DNA of 64,000 nt from Axinella damicornis (taxonomy: Eukaryota; Porifera; Demospongiae; Axinellida; Axinellidae): the NCBI GenBank assembly GCA_963931865.1, contig OZ007510.1:3562747-3626746 (forward strand), read 5' to 3'. The translations under genes and the position numbers were made by a program. The notes under the pieces were generated by a model, which saw nothing but the letters and a program-made list of their open reading frames with translations, did not search any database and was not told the DNA's origin. Positions 20,270-31,847 of the stretch are shown piece by piece; within the stretch, counting starts at the first letter, position 1; each line of letters starts with the position of its first letter.

Positions 20270-22260
20270 ATACTATAATTGGTCCTCCCGGACTGTCCAC
20301 GGCAGAATAATTGGTCCCCCCCCCCTGGGACCATCCATGGCGCTGTAAGCAGTCCCCCCTTGCCGTAATTGGTCCCACTAGTTCACTAGCCCAAGTCACA
20401 AATATTCACTGGAGGGTCAACTATGAAGCGAGGAAGCATAAACAGACGCGAATGGAGAGACTGCACCGTCCATCAGGAGGCCATGTAGTCCAAGTTATAG
20501 TATCAGGAGCCCATAACGCTCCTGAACGTATTTATAAGTCACGCATGCATGATAGCTACTCGTACTCGTTCCCACACGGTTTAGCTCAGAGTATGCAACG
20601 AAGATAATACACAAACATATACATTAATTTTAATTTTAATGCCATTCCTTCACAGTCTGTGTAGCCTCTATAAGTACATACCAACCTCCGATCTTAGTCA
20701 GAGGTTGGTATTCGTCACTTAATCTTGTTGTCAGACCCAAACGACCGCGCCCAACGTGGATCACTTGGAGTATCACTCACGGGGAAGGAGGGCCTGATTT
20801 CTTCTCAACTTGAACGGCCAAGCTGGACAACCTTACCTGTACGTACCCCACCGAGTGCTCGTCACAGATCATGCATCTATTGGGGTGAGGTCCGTGCATT
20901 TCGGTATAATTCGATTTTGGTTTTGTTGACACAAAACGAATAGTGAAATATCGCGACCGCGTGTCTAAATCCGTTTTGTTACGAAGCGCATAAAACGAAT
21001 AGTGGCACTTCCGGTCCGTAATTCCACTATTCGTTTTGTGTCAACAAAACGAAATGTGGAGAAAGCGGCCCCATAAGTCGTTTTGTTGGTTAGTGGAGAA
21101 GAGAGATGTCTCGTTGCCGATCGCCGATCTGAAACGAAAGGTAGGTCGCCACTTCTCCACGATCCGTTCTGGGATTACGAAGGTGGGTGGGGCTGGGGCT
21201 TCGCCGGTGGGGCGCGCGGCGTGACCGGCCAGGCAGCGCAGATAGTCTCACAGACCAGCCTCTTTTTCCAAGTAGGGGGCGCGGCCCACCACGCGTCGCC
21301 CACAGCATGTCGGCCAAAGGACGGCCATTGTCCACCGCACGTTGCCCAACACGGCGACAGCAGCACACCGCGTGTCGCCCACAGCACCTTGCCCAACGGC
21401 ACACCGCGTCGCACAACTTCACGTCGCCAAACGGGATACATTTCAAGCATGTATACTTTGACCGCACATAATAGAATGCCTTGCTGTACAAACAGCTGAC
21501 TGTACTGTAGTCCTGCCATTAGCCCCGCCCTCACCGTTGAAGCCCCGCCCTCACCGTTGAAGCCCCACCCACCTTGTCGTTATTCCAGAATCAGTGTAGC
21601 CGGCCGCTTGACCGGTCACGCACGCCCCCACTGTACTGGCTGGCAAAGAAACTCTACCTCTCCCCTCCCATGGCCCCAGACTTTTTGTGTTATGTCTGAA
21701 ATAGGGGCGGGCTAAGCGGGTTAATTATTGGTGATGTTTGAGCGAAGATATCTGTGAGACTATCCGCGCTGCGCTGCCTGGCCGGTCACGCCGCGCGCCC
21801 CCACCGGCGAAGCCCCAGCCCCACCCACCTTCGTAATCCCAGAACGCATCGTGGAGAAGTGGCGACCTACCTTTCGTTTCAGATCGGCGACCGGCGACGA
21901 GACATCTCTCTTCTCCACTAACCAACAAAACGACTTATGCGGCCGCTTTCACCACTTTTCGTTTTGTTGACACAAAACGAATAGTGGAATTACGGACCGG
22001 AAGTGCCACTATTCGTTTTGTGCGCTTCGTAACAAAACGGATTTAGACACGCGGTCGCGATATTTCACAATTCGTTTTGTGTCAACAAAACCAAAATCGA
22101 ATTATACCGAAATGCACGGACCGGGTGAGACCATCTACAGCAAGGGGGGACCAGGTATGGCAGCGATATTTAGTCTGGGGGGACCGATTATTCTGACGTG
22201 GACAGTCCGGGGGGACCACTATTCAAGGGGGACTGTCCATGGCGTGACATCACTACCAAA
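20270..22260. repeat. Older outer inverted repeat around the foldback element
   Basis: At about 20279-20325 CCCGGACTGTCCACGGCAGA followed by ATAATTGGTCCCC is mirrored at about 22185-22240 by GGACCGATTATTCTGACGTG then GACAGTCCGG. Arms are diverged, unlike the inner element. The foldback copy appears nested inside an older palindromic element. Confidence 0.6.
20889..22122. mobile_element. 1.23-kb foldback-type non-autonomous transposon
   Basis: Terminal inverted repeats about 370 bp long. The left arm from GTCCGTGCATTTCGGTATAA is mirrored on the right by TTATACCGAAATGCACGGAC with very few mismatches. Inside each arm the motif TTCGTTTTGTGTCAACAAAA recurs in both orientations. Flanks show the direct repeat GGGTGAG (20883-20889 and 22123-22129), consistent with a 7-8-bp target-site duplication. 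The unique centre (about 21260-21740) encodes no transposase, so the element is non-autonomous. High arm identity suggests recent insertion or gene conversion. Confidence 0.85.
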
Positions 22261-22708
22261 TATATAGCGAATTGTAGAGGTCTGATTGCCAATAACCACC
22301 TTAGTTATTGGGCTCCCATCCCAAAACTGGCTTACCTGTAGGTGGGCTCCAGCCACTAGGGGTGATTAGATTTTGCTTTCCACTGGTTCCAGTTGTCTTT
22401 TTCACCGCCGGACTGGTTCTGCTTCTAATCAAAGCCCACCTGGAAAAGGTCTGCAGAGTGCAAGCGATTTAGAGCCTGTACACAGCTGCGTAAATTTAGT
22501 ATAAAACATGATAAAACTTCATTTACCAATAGCTGCTTGGAAGTGGTCAAACGGAACATCCTAGACAGACGGTTTTCATTTTTCTAGCCTCGTTCCCAGG
22601 CCGTTCACACCTCCACCAGTTGATCGCGTCCTGTTCCAGTCGGCATTCTAGATCTCCAGTTTTTGGGACCGCTCCTTGAAAATCAGGTGGACACGTGAGA
22701 AAATCAAG

Positions 22709-24410
22709 ATGGCAGCGATGCAGCTACTGCAGAAATCGTTGCTGGAGGCGCATAAGGACCTCACTTCCACCAACGATGCTATCCGGAGGCTGACAGGCAG
22801 GGATCCCGATGTTCGAACGTGAGTGACTGGAAATACACCTCCATAGACAAAATACCACTAGACACACTAATTTCTGTAAAAATGCTTCAGGACACTGATT
22901 AAAAACTAGGAGAAGCCCCCTAGATGTCTATTCACAACCATGTAATAATTAGCTCAAACCTTATTTCAAGTGATTTTATCCTCCTCTCTTTTCCCAGTCC
23001 CCGTCCTGGTCCCGGTCCCGACAGGAGAGTGAGCAGCAGCGAGAGGAGAATCAGCAGCGAGAGGAGAGTCGGTGGGAGGATGAGAAGCTGGTTGGTTGTG
23101 ACTAGATAGTCCTGTATTCTTGGGGGGGACGGGACCATGATACTGCTAGTTTGGGTTTGATAATGCTTAGGTGATAAACAGCCACGGTAGTCCTAGTGGT
23201 GTGTGAACAGACAGTCCAGTAGGCCAGCCATCAGCCAGAGCCATGAAATTGGAATCAGTGATGGCCAGACAAGGAGTATCGCAGTGTCTCCAAATAACAC
23301 CTGGAACCTCTTACAGTTGGATAGAATTAAGAAAGGGGTAACTGCATCTAGATAAAATTTCATCTCATTTTGTGTGTAGGTCGGATGACATGGGCAGCCC
23401 TGCAGCCAAGAGAAGAGATTTGTTTGGAGGCAGATCGAGGTGAGGAGAAACCACCTTCTTCAAATGCACTGTTTGAGATGATGTGATGAATGTATTCCTC
23501 TCTGCAGGCTTGCAGGGCGTCTGGGACCGAGGGTTGACTTGAAGAGGGACAGTGATGGCGAGGAGGAGAGAGACAATGGGAAGGTATATACATGTTACAT
23601 GTACACACCCTAGTGATACCTACTACACATGTATGAGTGTATTATTCATTCACATCAGGATCTAGCTTCATTCCCAGGCTATCAGTTACCCAAATTAGAG
23701 ACTATACAGTTGATCAGAATAGTGGAAGATTTGGCATGGACTTTAACTTGGGAAGGGAGTTTTTGTAGCACGTGGTTGGAATCTTTGTGTGTTACAACTT
23801 AGAACTACATGTAGTAGTTCCCTCTGCTCCATCGTTGTATTGTGAGTCACTGTGTCACGTTCTTCCTTGTGTACAGCCCTCACTGCAGTCCTCCGTGATA
23901 GCAACCGTTGCCCCACCGAGACCCAAGGCCGATCCACACGAGGACAACCAGAGCAAGACTCGGTGAGAACCAACCACTTCTCCCATGAATCTTGACCAAC
24001 CTACCGTACCAAAGGGTGCTCCTAATACATGCTACTGGCACCCTCTGTACTGGAGCCCCCAGTCACCTCAGGGTGAAAATGGTACTAAATGGCTAAACTT
24101 GCCATGAGGCCAGAAACAGCTTTCTGGAAATGTAGTCAGTCAGTCTTCCAGTTGTTGGCGTTTGTGCTGTATTGAAGGTCTCTCTGTCTTGCTCATTCAC
24201 AGGAATCGGCGCATGTTTGGGTTTCTGATGGGGACGCTTCAGAAGTTCAAGGAGAATGAAGAATCTGTCAAACAGACTCAGAAGGTGGGACGTCCCAAGT
24301 AGACTGTGAAGAAGAAAATAACTTCTCGTTCATCCTTCCTGAATGCACAAGCATTCACACATGACAACCATGTCCTTACAAGTATTATCAGCGTTTCATG
24401 TTGTTGTTGT

Positions 24411-24452
<42 letters not shown>

Positions 24453-26078
24453 CTGCCAGTCGGGCCCCCTTGAAAGAGCTATTATGTTTGCAAGGCAACT
24501 CATTTTCCATGCTACAATTTTGCCCTGCCTTGACCAATTTTCTAAGTCAGAGATGTCACTCCCTGTTATCAAATCGCAATGCCTCCCACTGATCTTCCAC
24601 TGAAAATAACAGGAGAGGCGTCGGCAGGAGATCGAGGAGAAGCTGCAGCGCGTGGCGGAGGTAGAAAAGGAGGTAGCCATGCAGGAGAGGAGGGAGCTCT
24701 TTGAACACCGGAAGTCCCAGCAGAGCAAGTTGGCTCGCCTCGAGACACACATGGGCACTGTGCAAATGGTGAGACACTTTATCAAGCTAGCTTGTACTCA
24801 GTGTACAGTCAGTGTTCTCACTAGGGGTTTCCAAAGGGCACTGTTCTTCCTTCGACAACCAAGAGAAGTCTACTATGTGCCCTTCTGGTACCTTGAGCTG
24901 TGTGTAAGAATTAGCTGTAGGCAAGTGGCTTAAAAATAATAGGAGTGATGATCCATTAGGACAAAGACCTTGTGCACATCCACACCCATACCCATCAAAC
25001 ACATTTACTCCATAAAGAAAATTTGCCTTCAGAGTCACCCCAGGAGTCTGTTTCCTGGGGGCATTAGATACGGAATTGTATGGGCAATTGTATACAGCTG
25101 CTCTGTGTAACCACCGTTCGCTCAGCCATTGGAGTCCATGGTGGGGTCACTTGATGTTTTGTTTTGGCTTTTTCGGATTCTCCTATGTAAAGTAGTAGTC
25201 TGTAGGTGTGGTCTACGCAGAAAGTACCATGGACTTGAACGGGCGTGCAGGTAGTTTTCCTGTGAGGAGGAGCAGGATATTGCCTGCTGTTCAGAGTGCA
25301 GGGGTAAATGTGCCCTCAGGCTAGTGAGAACACTCCACCTCTGACATGCCTATTGCGGAGTGTTACCAATTGACTTCTTACTCCCATCAGTATGAGGAAT
25401 GGAACGATCACGATCGCCTGCTGCGCGGGTACATCAAGACACGGGCACAGCCGCCAATATTCTTCCGCCCTGCTCAGCATGTGCCCAGGACAGAGGAGCT
25501 GCAGCAGCAGTCCACAGCAAAGATTGAAGGTGTGTGTGTGTGTGTGCATAGCCTTGCTCACGGGCTACACCTACAGTTGATTTCGATTGCGTTTGAACAT
25601 TGCGTGTGCCGTTAGTGTTGTAGCGGCAAGAACTTCCTGTGGGAGGAAACATCACAGAAACTACACTGCATGCCCAGAATATGCTGGAGGCCAAAAGCTA
25701 TGTGGGCGCTTTTCATATCTGCAGAACAGTTTCCATGAAAAGCCATCACACTCGCACACGCAATATTCTAACGCAACGGAAAATGACTTACCAGTTTGAT
25801 TTTGGCGAGTGAACAATATGCATATAATTATGTGCGCTCTGCATGATAATTCCTACTTTTCTCTCCCAACAGAACTAATTAGAGAGCGCCAGAAGGAGGT
25901 GGAGTCAATCCTTGCTGATGATCTTGCTAAGCAAGAACCGATGGAGATGAGGGAGGGGGAAGGGGAGGGGAGTGGGAAGGGTAAAGAGGGAAAGGAGGGG
26001 AAGGGGGAGGAGATGGAGGAAGGGGAAATAAAAGGGGATGCCGGGTCTGAAAGTGGGGAGATCTCTGATTCAGATTAA
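22709..26078 (+). CDS. PNN: Pinin
   Basis: Pinin is a nuclear-speckle and exon-junction-associated splicing factor. The ATG at 22709 gives MAAMQLLQKSLLEAHKDL, a short N-terminal helix. A basic Ser/Arg-rich exon follows, then GSPAAKRRDLFGGRSR. The core pinin/SDK domain reads NRRMFGFLMGTLQKFKENEE, then the coiled-coil exon with EVEKEVAMQERRELFEHRKS, and YEEWNDHDRLLRGYIKTRAQ then PPIFFRP. The last exon is highly acidic and ends SGEISDSD. The long C-terminal RS and Gln-rich tail of vertebrate pinin is absent. Introns contain a T10/G-run tract. The gene is convergent with TAF6L; stops are 266 bp apart. Confidence 0.93.
24411..24452 (+). repeat. T10-G32 homopolymer tract in a pinin intron
   Basis: About ten T followed by about 32 consecutive G. 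Intronic; length is likely uncertain in assembly. Confidence 0.8.
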
Positions 26079-26344
26079 ACCCATCTTTATTTTTGTAACT
26101 CTGTCACATGTAACTTCCAGTATACGCCTGCTCTGTTGTTGTATGATACAGTATGAGTTGTCAAAATCTTGTCATTGATCATGAAGAGAAAAGTATAGGA
26201 GGTGGGGAAGTGTGAATGCCTGAATGGTCCTGCTGTTTTCTTGGCTGGTCACACAGGAAGTTCAAAAATAAGATGTGGTACCCCTACTATAGAAATTGGG
26301 GGTAAGAGAGATCAATACACAGAACAAAGGCTACATGTATGTAG
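26079..26344. other. Convergent pinin/TAF6L 3' gap
   Basis: The 266-bp spacer holds the 3' UTRs of two convergent genes. No other feature is seen. Confidence 0.6.
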
Positions 26345-29300
26345 TCACAACCAAGATGAGCTAATGTCTGAGGGTTGTACCCTCGACTTGGATGCTCCCC
26401 GTCTGTAGCTGGGGCTACCTCCCTTTAGTGGTATGGCCTGCCTCCGGGATGGAGGCTTCTTGCTTCTTCTCTTCTGCTTCTCCAGAATGTTTGAGTGCAC
26501 TGGCAGTGAGGGCTTGGGTACTGGAAAGGTCCACCGAGGTCTGCCCCCAAATGAGGAAGGGAGTGGTTGGGCCTGCCGTGATTGAGGCACCTTCTGGGGC
26601 AGCTGCACTTTTGTTGATCGGAATCCCTCACGACTGAGGAACCTCATGAGCGGTCCATCCTTGGGTGCTGAAGTGTTTGTTCTGGACTCTCTGTCAGTGT
26701 CTTCTATGGGTTTGGGGATGGTGGTGGTAGCCTTGAATCCCTGGTGTCCCGTGAGCCTCAAGCTCAACCTCTCTCCAAACATGTCCACGAGGTAGTCGTA
26801 GAGTGTGGGGAGGTCCTTCACTGTCTCCCCCACCCCTGACATCTCACCACTGTCCATGGAAGCCATGATTGACTTGCCACCCCCTAGACCAAAGAAACTG
26901 GTATCGTTCCCGGGAGGAGGTCGGTGGGCATCTCCGGAGGGAGCCACTAAGTGGTGGGGGGTGTCCGAGGTCAGGACCAACTCTGCTGAGAACTATATAG
27001 AGGGAGCATAAACACAGTCATGTACTCACAGCAGTTTGGTGAAAACTGGCTAGCCGGTTGTGGGAAGACGTACATATTATGTTGTCAAATATGGTTTGGG
27101 ACTGAGGCAGGTATGGTTTGGGACTGAGGCAGGTATGGTTGGGACTGAGGCTGGGTTGGTCTGGGAATGAGGATGGGTTGGTTTGGGATTGAAGCAGTGT
27201 TGGTCTGTGGGGATGAGGACGAGTCAGCCTGGCTCACCAGTAGTGTCTCGTAGACTCTCAGAGCACTCTCTTGTTCTTGAGGTTCAGTCAACTCCAGCAG
27301 AGACTGCACATACCCAGTGACTGCATCCAGGCGGGGCAGCAGCACATCATATACACTCTAGGAGGGAGAGGGGAGGGCACTGCACAAGAGTTGCCACATG
27401 CAGTGACAGGGAGGCCGTGTGGCTCTAACCTTCCCTCCCATGTGGCAGAGGGTGAGGATGGTGCTGTACAGTACGGGGAGTGGCACTTCCTGCTGGGCCA
27501 GCAGCTGGTGGAATGAGGAATAGAGGTCAGGGAGGTAGTCACTGAGGGGGGACCCACACCGCCTGCAGGGAGGAGGAGGAGGGATTGCAGGGATTGAGCA
27601 TCAACTAGTGAACCATTGTTTCCTTAGCCTCGTTGGGTAGGGTCTGGGGACGAGGCTATAGTTCTCTGGCCGGAGATGCTACTCTGCAGTCACCTGCCAC
27701 ACATTTTTCCACAATCTTAATCGTGCAGGAGTGTGTGTACTATTTCTTTGCAGTCTGGAGAATTAGCTCCCTGCTCAGTGTTATATAGCGCATCTTCTCA
27801 GTCTCTACCAGGTACTGACGCCATGAACATTTCTGTGGTTTCATAGAGCCAGTACATGTACCTGCAGAGAAAGAGAAGAAACTGTAGGAGAGAGGCCAGG
27901 GAGGTACGTGTGGAGGAGTGAAGGAAGGAGGCAGGGAAGTATGGAGGAGGGAGGCCCAGAAGGTGTGGCAAAGGGAGGCCGGGAGGTATTGAGTAATACA
28001 AGAATAATGTACCTATGGTGTATAGATTGTACCTGATAATTTCTGCAAGGCAGATAGCGGCCATGTGTCTAACGTGCCAGTGATCAAAGCCCTCCCCGAC
28101 ATGGAGGTAGCTAGCATTGAGAACGATGGACTTCATGGGCGGGAAGAGGGGCAACGCCTGCAGTGGAGGGACATTCACTCTGACATCCTAACAGCAGCAT
28201 GCATGCAGGAGTTGGTAAGTTGTGGCTCACATAGGGGTCCAGGAATAGGGAGGTGTTTCTAAAGATAGCTAATAGCAGTTTCAGGATCCGCAGAAGTTGC
28301 AGTGGTGTGAACTGCACCCAGTTACTGAGCTAAGGGGGAGGGAGGGAAGGGATGACTATTAATTTTGGAGTGTGGTGATGCAGCTAATCAGCCTCATCCC
28401 CGGCCTTATCCCACTCTGCTTTCTTGATTGCATACTTGACTTCAGTAAAAAGGTCACGTTCTTGGTTAGAAAGAGGAGTAGGAGGGACCTGGGGGGCTAG
28501 CAGCCGATCACTCACTGTTTCTTGAAGGTACTGCACAAGGTCAGGTAGAATGTTTGCAATGGAGGGGTTGGTCTGAACATCTGTCAGTGCCACCTGCAGT
28601 ATCAAGTTAGTCTTCTGAGTCAGACCAATCTCTCACATTGCAGGGCAAGGACACTTGCTAGGCTTTTCCCTATGCCCCGCTCCAAACTTCCAGTGAGTGA
28701 GAGTGACACAATGGTCTAGCTCAGTGGACTATGTTCATGCAAGTGTGGTAGGTATGATGTGAATCATTGCAGCAGTAGTGATTACTAAAACACCACCAGG
28801 GGATTAAACTTACTCACCCTTCTCACATCTTCGGCCTCCCCACAAATCGCTTCCATCAGGAGAGAGAGGTACTGCTGATGACTCTGGTTGTTGGAATGTT
28901 CAACATTCATTATCAGACACTAGTGTGAACTCCTTCCATAAGCCTAATCTCTAGTAATCTCCTGACACCAGCTTCACTGGAGATTGAGGTGTGTTGTGTG
29001 CCAAAATTGGCACATTTTGGAAACCATTTTCTACCAATTTTTGACACATTTTGACATACCAATATTTTGGAATTAAACCTAAATTGGCAGAAACAGCACT
29101 ACTGTTCTATTGGGTGGCTGATGTGCCAAAAAATGGACCAACAAACAAAACTGGTATTGGGAATAGACTTGTACGTGAATGAGATATGAAGCTGGAATTG
29201 TGCTATTTTTGGTCAGCATAAAAAGAGCTTTCAAATGATGTCCTCAAAATGATTTCTAGTCTCAGTCACATTTTTGTCAAAAATCGCAGTCGACCAAAGG

Positions 29301-31141
29301 CTATAATCCATGGTTTTTCATGATTTTGGGTCAAAATTCAACCAATAGCAAAACAGACATCATTGGAACGCTCCATTCATGCTGATCACAATGGTGCAAA
29401 TCCCAGCTTCATATCTCATTCCTAGCCCAAGATACCTAGCATATTAATCTGCCATAACTGCATGCATAGCCTCGTTTCCAGGCCTTCTACACCAGTTTTT
29501 GATCGCTTACAGTATTTTTGTGTACTCTAAACGATCAAAAGCTGGAGGTGTAGAAGGCCTGGGAATGAGGCTATGCATGCAGGATGCCCTCCACAACAAG
29601 TGGCAGCTAGTGTACATGTAGCAAACAAGACAAGACTTGATCTTTGCTGGCTTCACTGTGTATCTTTGGTGTGCTGTCACTCACCAGGAGTGCTGTCGCT
29701 CACCAGGAGTGCTGTTGCTCACCAGGAGTGCTGTTTCTGCCAATTTTGGTTCGTTGGTTCCATTTTAGCAGAAATGACACATCAGCCACCCTACAGAACG
29801 GGTGCTGTTTCTGCCTTCTAATTGACATGTCAAAATGTACAAAATGAGCCAGTTTTGGCGTGTGAACACACCTGCGGAGATTACTAGAGACCCTGGACAA
29901 GCCAGAAATGGAATGCTCAGAGGACTTGTGAGAGACCTGGGGTATGAGGATGGAAGTTACTCACTTCATTTGGCGTGCTCTTCACTTCAATAACTCCTGC
30001 ACACTCGTGATGGTCTGAAATTGAAGCGAAACGGTAAGATCTGCTCTGTGGACCCTTCATCTCTCCACGACAGTAGTTGAGTCACTTACCGCCGCTCTCC
30101 TTCCCCACAGGGACACCTTCAATAGTCAGCCATGCAGCTGCAAGGACATTGCCTACTGTTAGTATAATGATATACTGGTGTGCGTGTAGTCTCGGGTCCC
30201 AGACCCAAACCAACCTCAGCGCGGATAGCTTCCAGTAACATGCGTGTGATACTGGAAGTGATCCGCGCTGGGGTTGGTTTGGGTCTGGGGCCGAGATTAG
30301 TGTGCATGCAGCTTGGCGATGTACCTTGAATGGAGGGAGGGTTAGGAAGTGTGTGGGGTTCAGGAGGGGGGGAGAGAGCAGTGTCAGTCATCTTCACATC
30401 CGGGTCATGGAGGGAGAAGAGACCGCTCTCGTGGATGGACTGAAAGTCAGGGGGCTGGCTGGCACTGTGGCCATACAGGGGCTATGTGTGCATGTGGTGT
30501 GTGCATGTGTATGAGTGTGCGTCAAGTACATCACAAGGGTATAGATCAAATTTTTCCACCATAGAAACTGGAGGGCAAAAAGATCATGTGATGTGGATAT
30601 TGACCAACCAGCATGTATCATGGTGATGTAATGCCCTCCAGTTCCCATGGTAAAAGATGCTGTGAATTTGAAATCCATCTACAGGTACCCCAGGTCAGTG
30701 AGGTCACTGCGCTGCAGATCCATTATTGTGTACCTCGATGCTGCTCCACTTCATGGCCTTATCAAAGTCTTCCACAAGTAGTCGTCTTCTCTTTGCATGG
30801 TGCATGAACTGAGTAGCCGCCTGGAGGGATTCAAACCAGGAATCCATAGTTTTACAAATCGGAGGGTCATAAGGGGGACAGTCGTCCTAGAATCAGATGC
30901 CCGGGGGGACAATTCAGGTGGGACATCCTGTCCTATGACACTAGTACTGCCACCAACGAAAATATGATCACATAGTAATACGATATAGCCTCCCTACATC
31001 TGTGAGCTGCCTTATTCTGAAGCTGACGTCCTCCACCACGGAGTTGGTGACCTCCTGCGACGTCTGAATGCCCAGATTCTCCGCACACAGGGACACAGAT
31101 TCCGCTGGAAGTCGGATGTGCCGCCTTTCAGTCTTTTCCAT
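26345..31141 (-). CDS. TAF6L: TAF6-like subunit of SAGA-type coactivator
   Basis: TAF6L replaces TAF6 in metazoan histone-acetyltransferase complexes. The ATG at 31141 gives MEKTERRHIRLPAESVSLCA, then TSQEVTNSVVEDVSFRIRQL: the histone-fold N-terminus. The next exon continues the fold with SLQAATQFMHHAKRRRLLVE then DFDKAMKWSS. Middle exons form the HEAT-repeat domain: VALTDVQTNPSIANILPDLV, FTPLQLLRILKLLLAIFRNT, HWHVRHMAAICLAEIIR and LLPRLDAVTGYVQSLLEL. The last exon has ETVKDLPTLYDYLVDMFGER, matching the human TAF6L C-terminal block ahead of a basic tail. TAF6 is the alternative, but the KRRRLLVEDF histone fold and this C-terminal block favour TAF6L. Introns hold dispersed repeats and hairpin MITEs. 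The start is 77 bp from the divergent FAM177-type gene. Confidence 0.88.
27627..27659. mobile_element. Minimal hairpin, TAGYCTCG family
   Basis: AGCCTCGTTGGGTAGGGTCT then GGGGACGAGGCT, a degenerate copy in a TAF6L intron. Confidence 0.45.
28985..29150. repeat. Dispersed repeat (GGCAGAAACAGCACT family)
   Basis: Contains GGCAGAAACAGCACTACTGT followed by TCTATTGGGTGGCTGATGTG; related to the copies at 1537, 29655 and 38560. Intronic in TAF6L. Confidence 0.6.
29467..29575. mobile_element. Hairpin MITE, TAGYCTCG family
   Basis: AGCCTCGTTTCCAGGCCTTC and GAAGGCCTGGGAATGAGGCT form the ends. The core palindrome holds TTTTGATCG / CGATCAAAA. Flanks carry TGCATGC repeats. Intronic in TAF6L. Confidence 0.75.
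29655..29870. repeat. Dispersed repeat with internal GTTGCTCACCAGGAGTGCT tandem
   Basis: GCTCACCAGGAGTGCTGT is repeated three to four times in tandem, followed by ATTTTAGCAGAAATGACACA and TAATTGACATGTCAAAATGT. Shares its sequence with 1537-1690. Intronic in TAF6L. Confidence 0.65.
30189..30300. mobile_element. Hairpin MITE, TAGYCTCG family
   Basis: TAGTCTCGGGTCCCAGACCC and GGGTCTGGGGCCGAGATTA form the ends, with inner arms AGCGCGGAT / ATCCGCGCT. Flanks GTGTGCGTG (left) and GTGTGCATG (right) look like an 8-9-bp target-site duplication with one mismatch. Intronic in TAF6L. Confidence 0.7.
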
Positions 31142-31218
31142 CTTGCACGGTGTATTGCTCTATTTAAAACCCACCTTGGGGCTCTCGGTAACATTCTAAT
31201 TAGAGAGCACCAAAACAA
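31142..31218. promoter_or_regulatory. Shared TAF6L/FAM177-type divergent promoter region
   Basis: Only 77 bp separate the two ATGs, so both transcripts must start within it or inside the opposite gene's UTR. It contains CTATTTAAAACC, a possible TATA-like element. Confidence 0.6.
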
Positions 31219-31671
31219 ATGGCAGGTGCGGCGAAAGACGCAGCAGTTCAGCCAGTTGGACAGTCGTGGACTGGTTACAGCTGGAACCTCATGTCCAGGA
31301 TTGGAAGAGGGACAATATCAGGTGATTTCAAGTCTAGAGGTGCATGATCGACCATGCATATATATGCATACACCTTAGGCATGTTAGGGCACACTTCATC
31401 TTGAGCACACTCCATCTTGAACGTGTTGATATGTACATGCACTCACACATGCACAGCAATTTACTATGTAGGTGAGAAGCTGGCCTATGGATTTGGGATC
31501 ACAACACCCGACTGGCAGTATGCCATTGACGTATATGAGGACATGAAGCAAGAAGAGCAAGAGGAGAGGGAGGAGGAAGAGCGAGCGCTGCAGGAACAGC
31601 AGAGACAGCTGCTGCAAAGGATGAAAGAGATGGAAGACCAGAGAACAGCCAACAGGGAAGGAGATAGTTAG
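31219..31671 (+). CDS. FAM177-family small protein
   Basis: Two exons. Exon 1 (31219-31321) encodes MAGAAKDAAVQPVGQSWTGY then SWNLMSRIGRGTIS. Exon 2 (31457-31671) encodes IYYVGEKLAYGFGITTPDWQ then YAIDVYEDMKQEEQEEREEE and an acidic/Gln coiled coil to the stop. The VGEKLAYGFGITTPDWQYAI stretch matches the human FAM177A1 block with LGEKIASVLGISTPKYQYAI. The conserved N-terminal block of FAM177A1 is missing, giving about 105 residues. The family's function is not established. An AATAAA lies at about 31826, beyond the stop. Convergent with HAO-A. Confidence 0.8.
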
Positions 31672-31847
31672 CAGTGCTCGTCTTCCCCCAGTTCTGCCGT
31701 CATCAAAGATATCATCCTGACAGCTATATCAGACATCAGTTTCATGCTTCCATATTGATAGTTTTCTACCATCACTATGCACTATTCCAACCTGCATCTT
31801 TCAATTGGTTTTCAAATTAGTACACAATAAAAGTACAGAATGATTAG

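Larger units (their letters stand above)
18435..22708. other. Gene-poor interval between FANCD2 and pinin
   Basis: About 4.3 kb without a supportable gene. It holds the 59-bp tandem repeat, a GGTCCGGCAGGAAGTA-family MITE, an older outer inverted repeat and the 1.23-kb foldback element, each listed separately. Short open frames here show no recognisable domain and several run through the palindrome arms. Confidence 0.7.

Noticed and set aside
21083..21534. Several overlapping open frames up to 138 codons on both strands
   Set aside because: They lie in the arm and centre of the foldback element, show no transposase or other domain, and read equally well on both strands.
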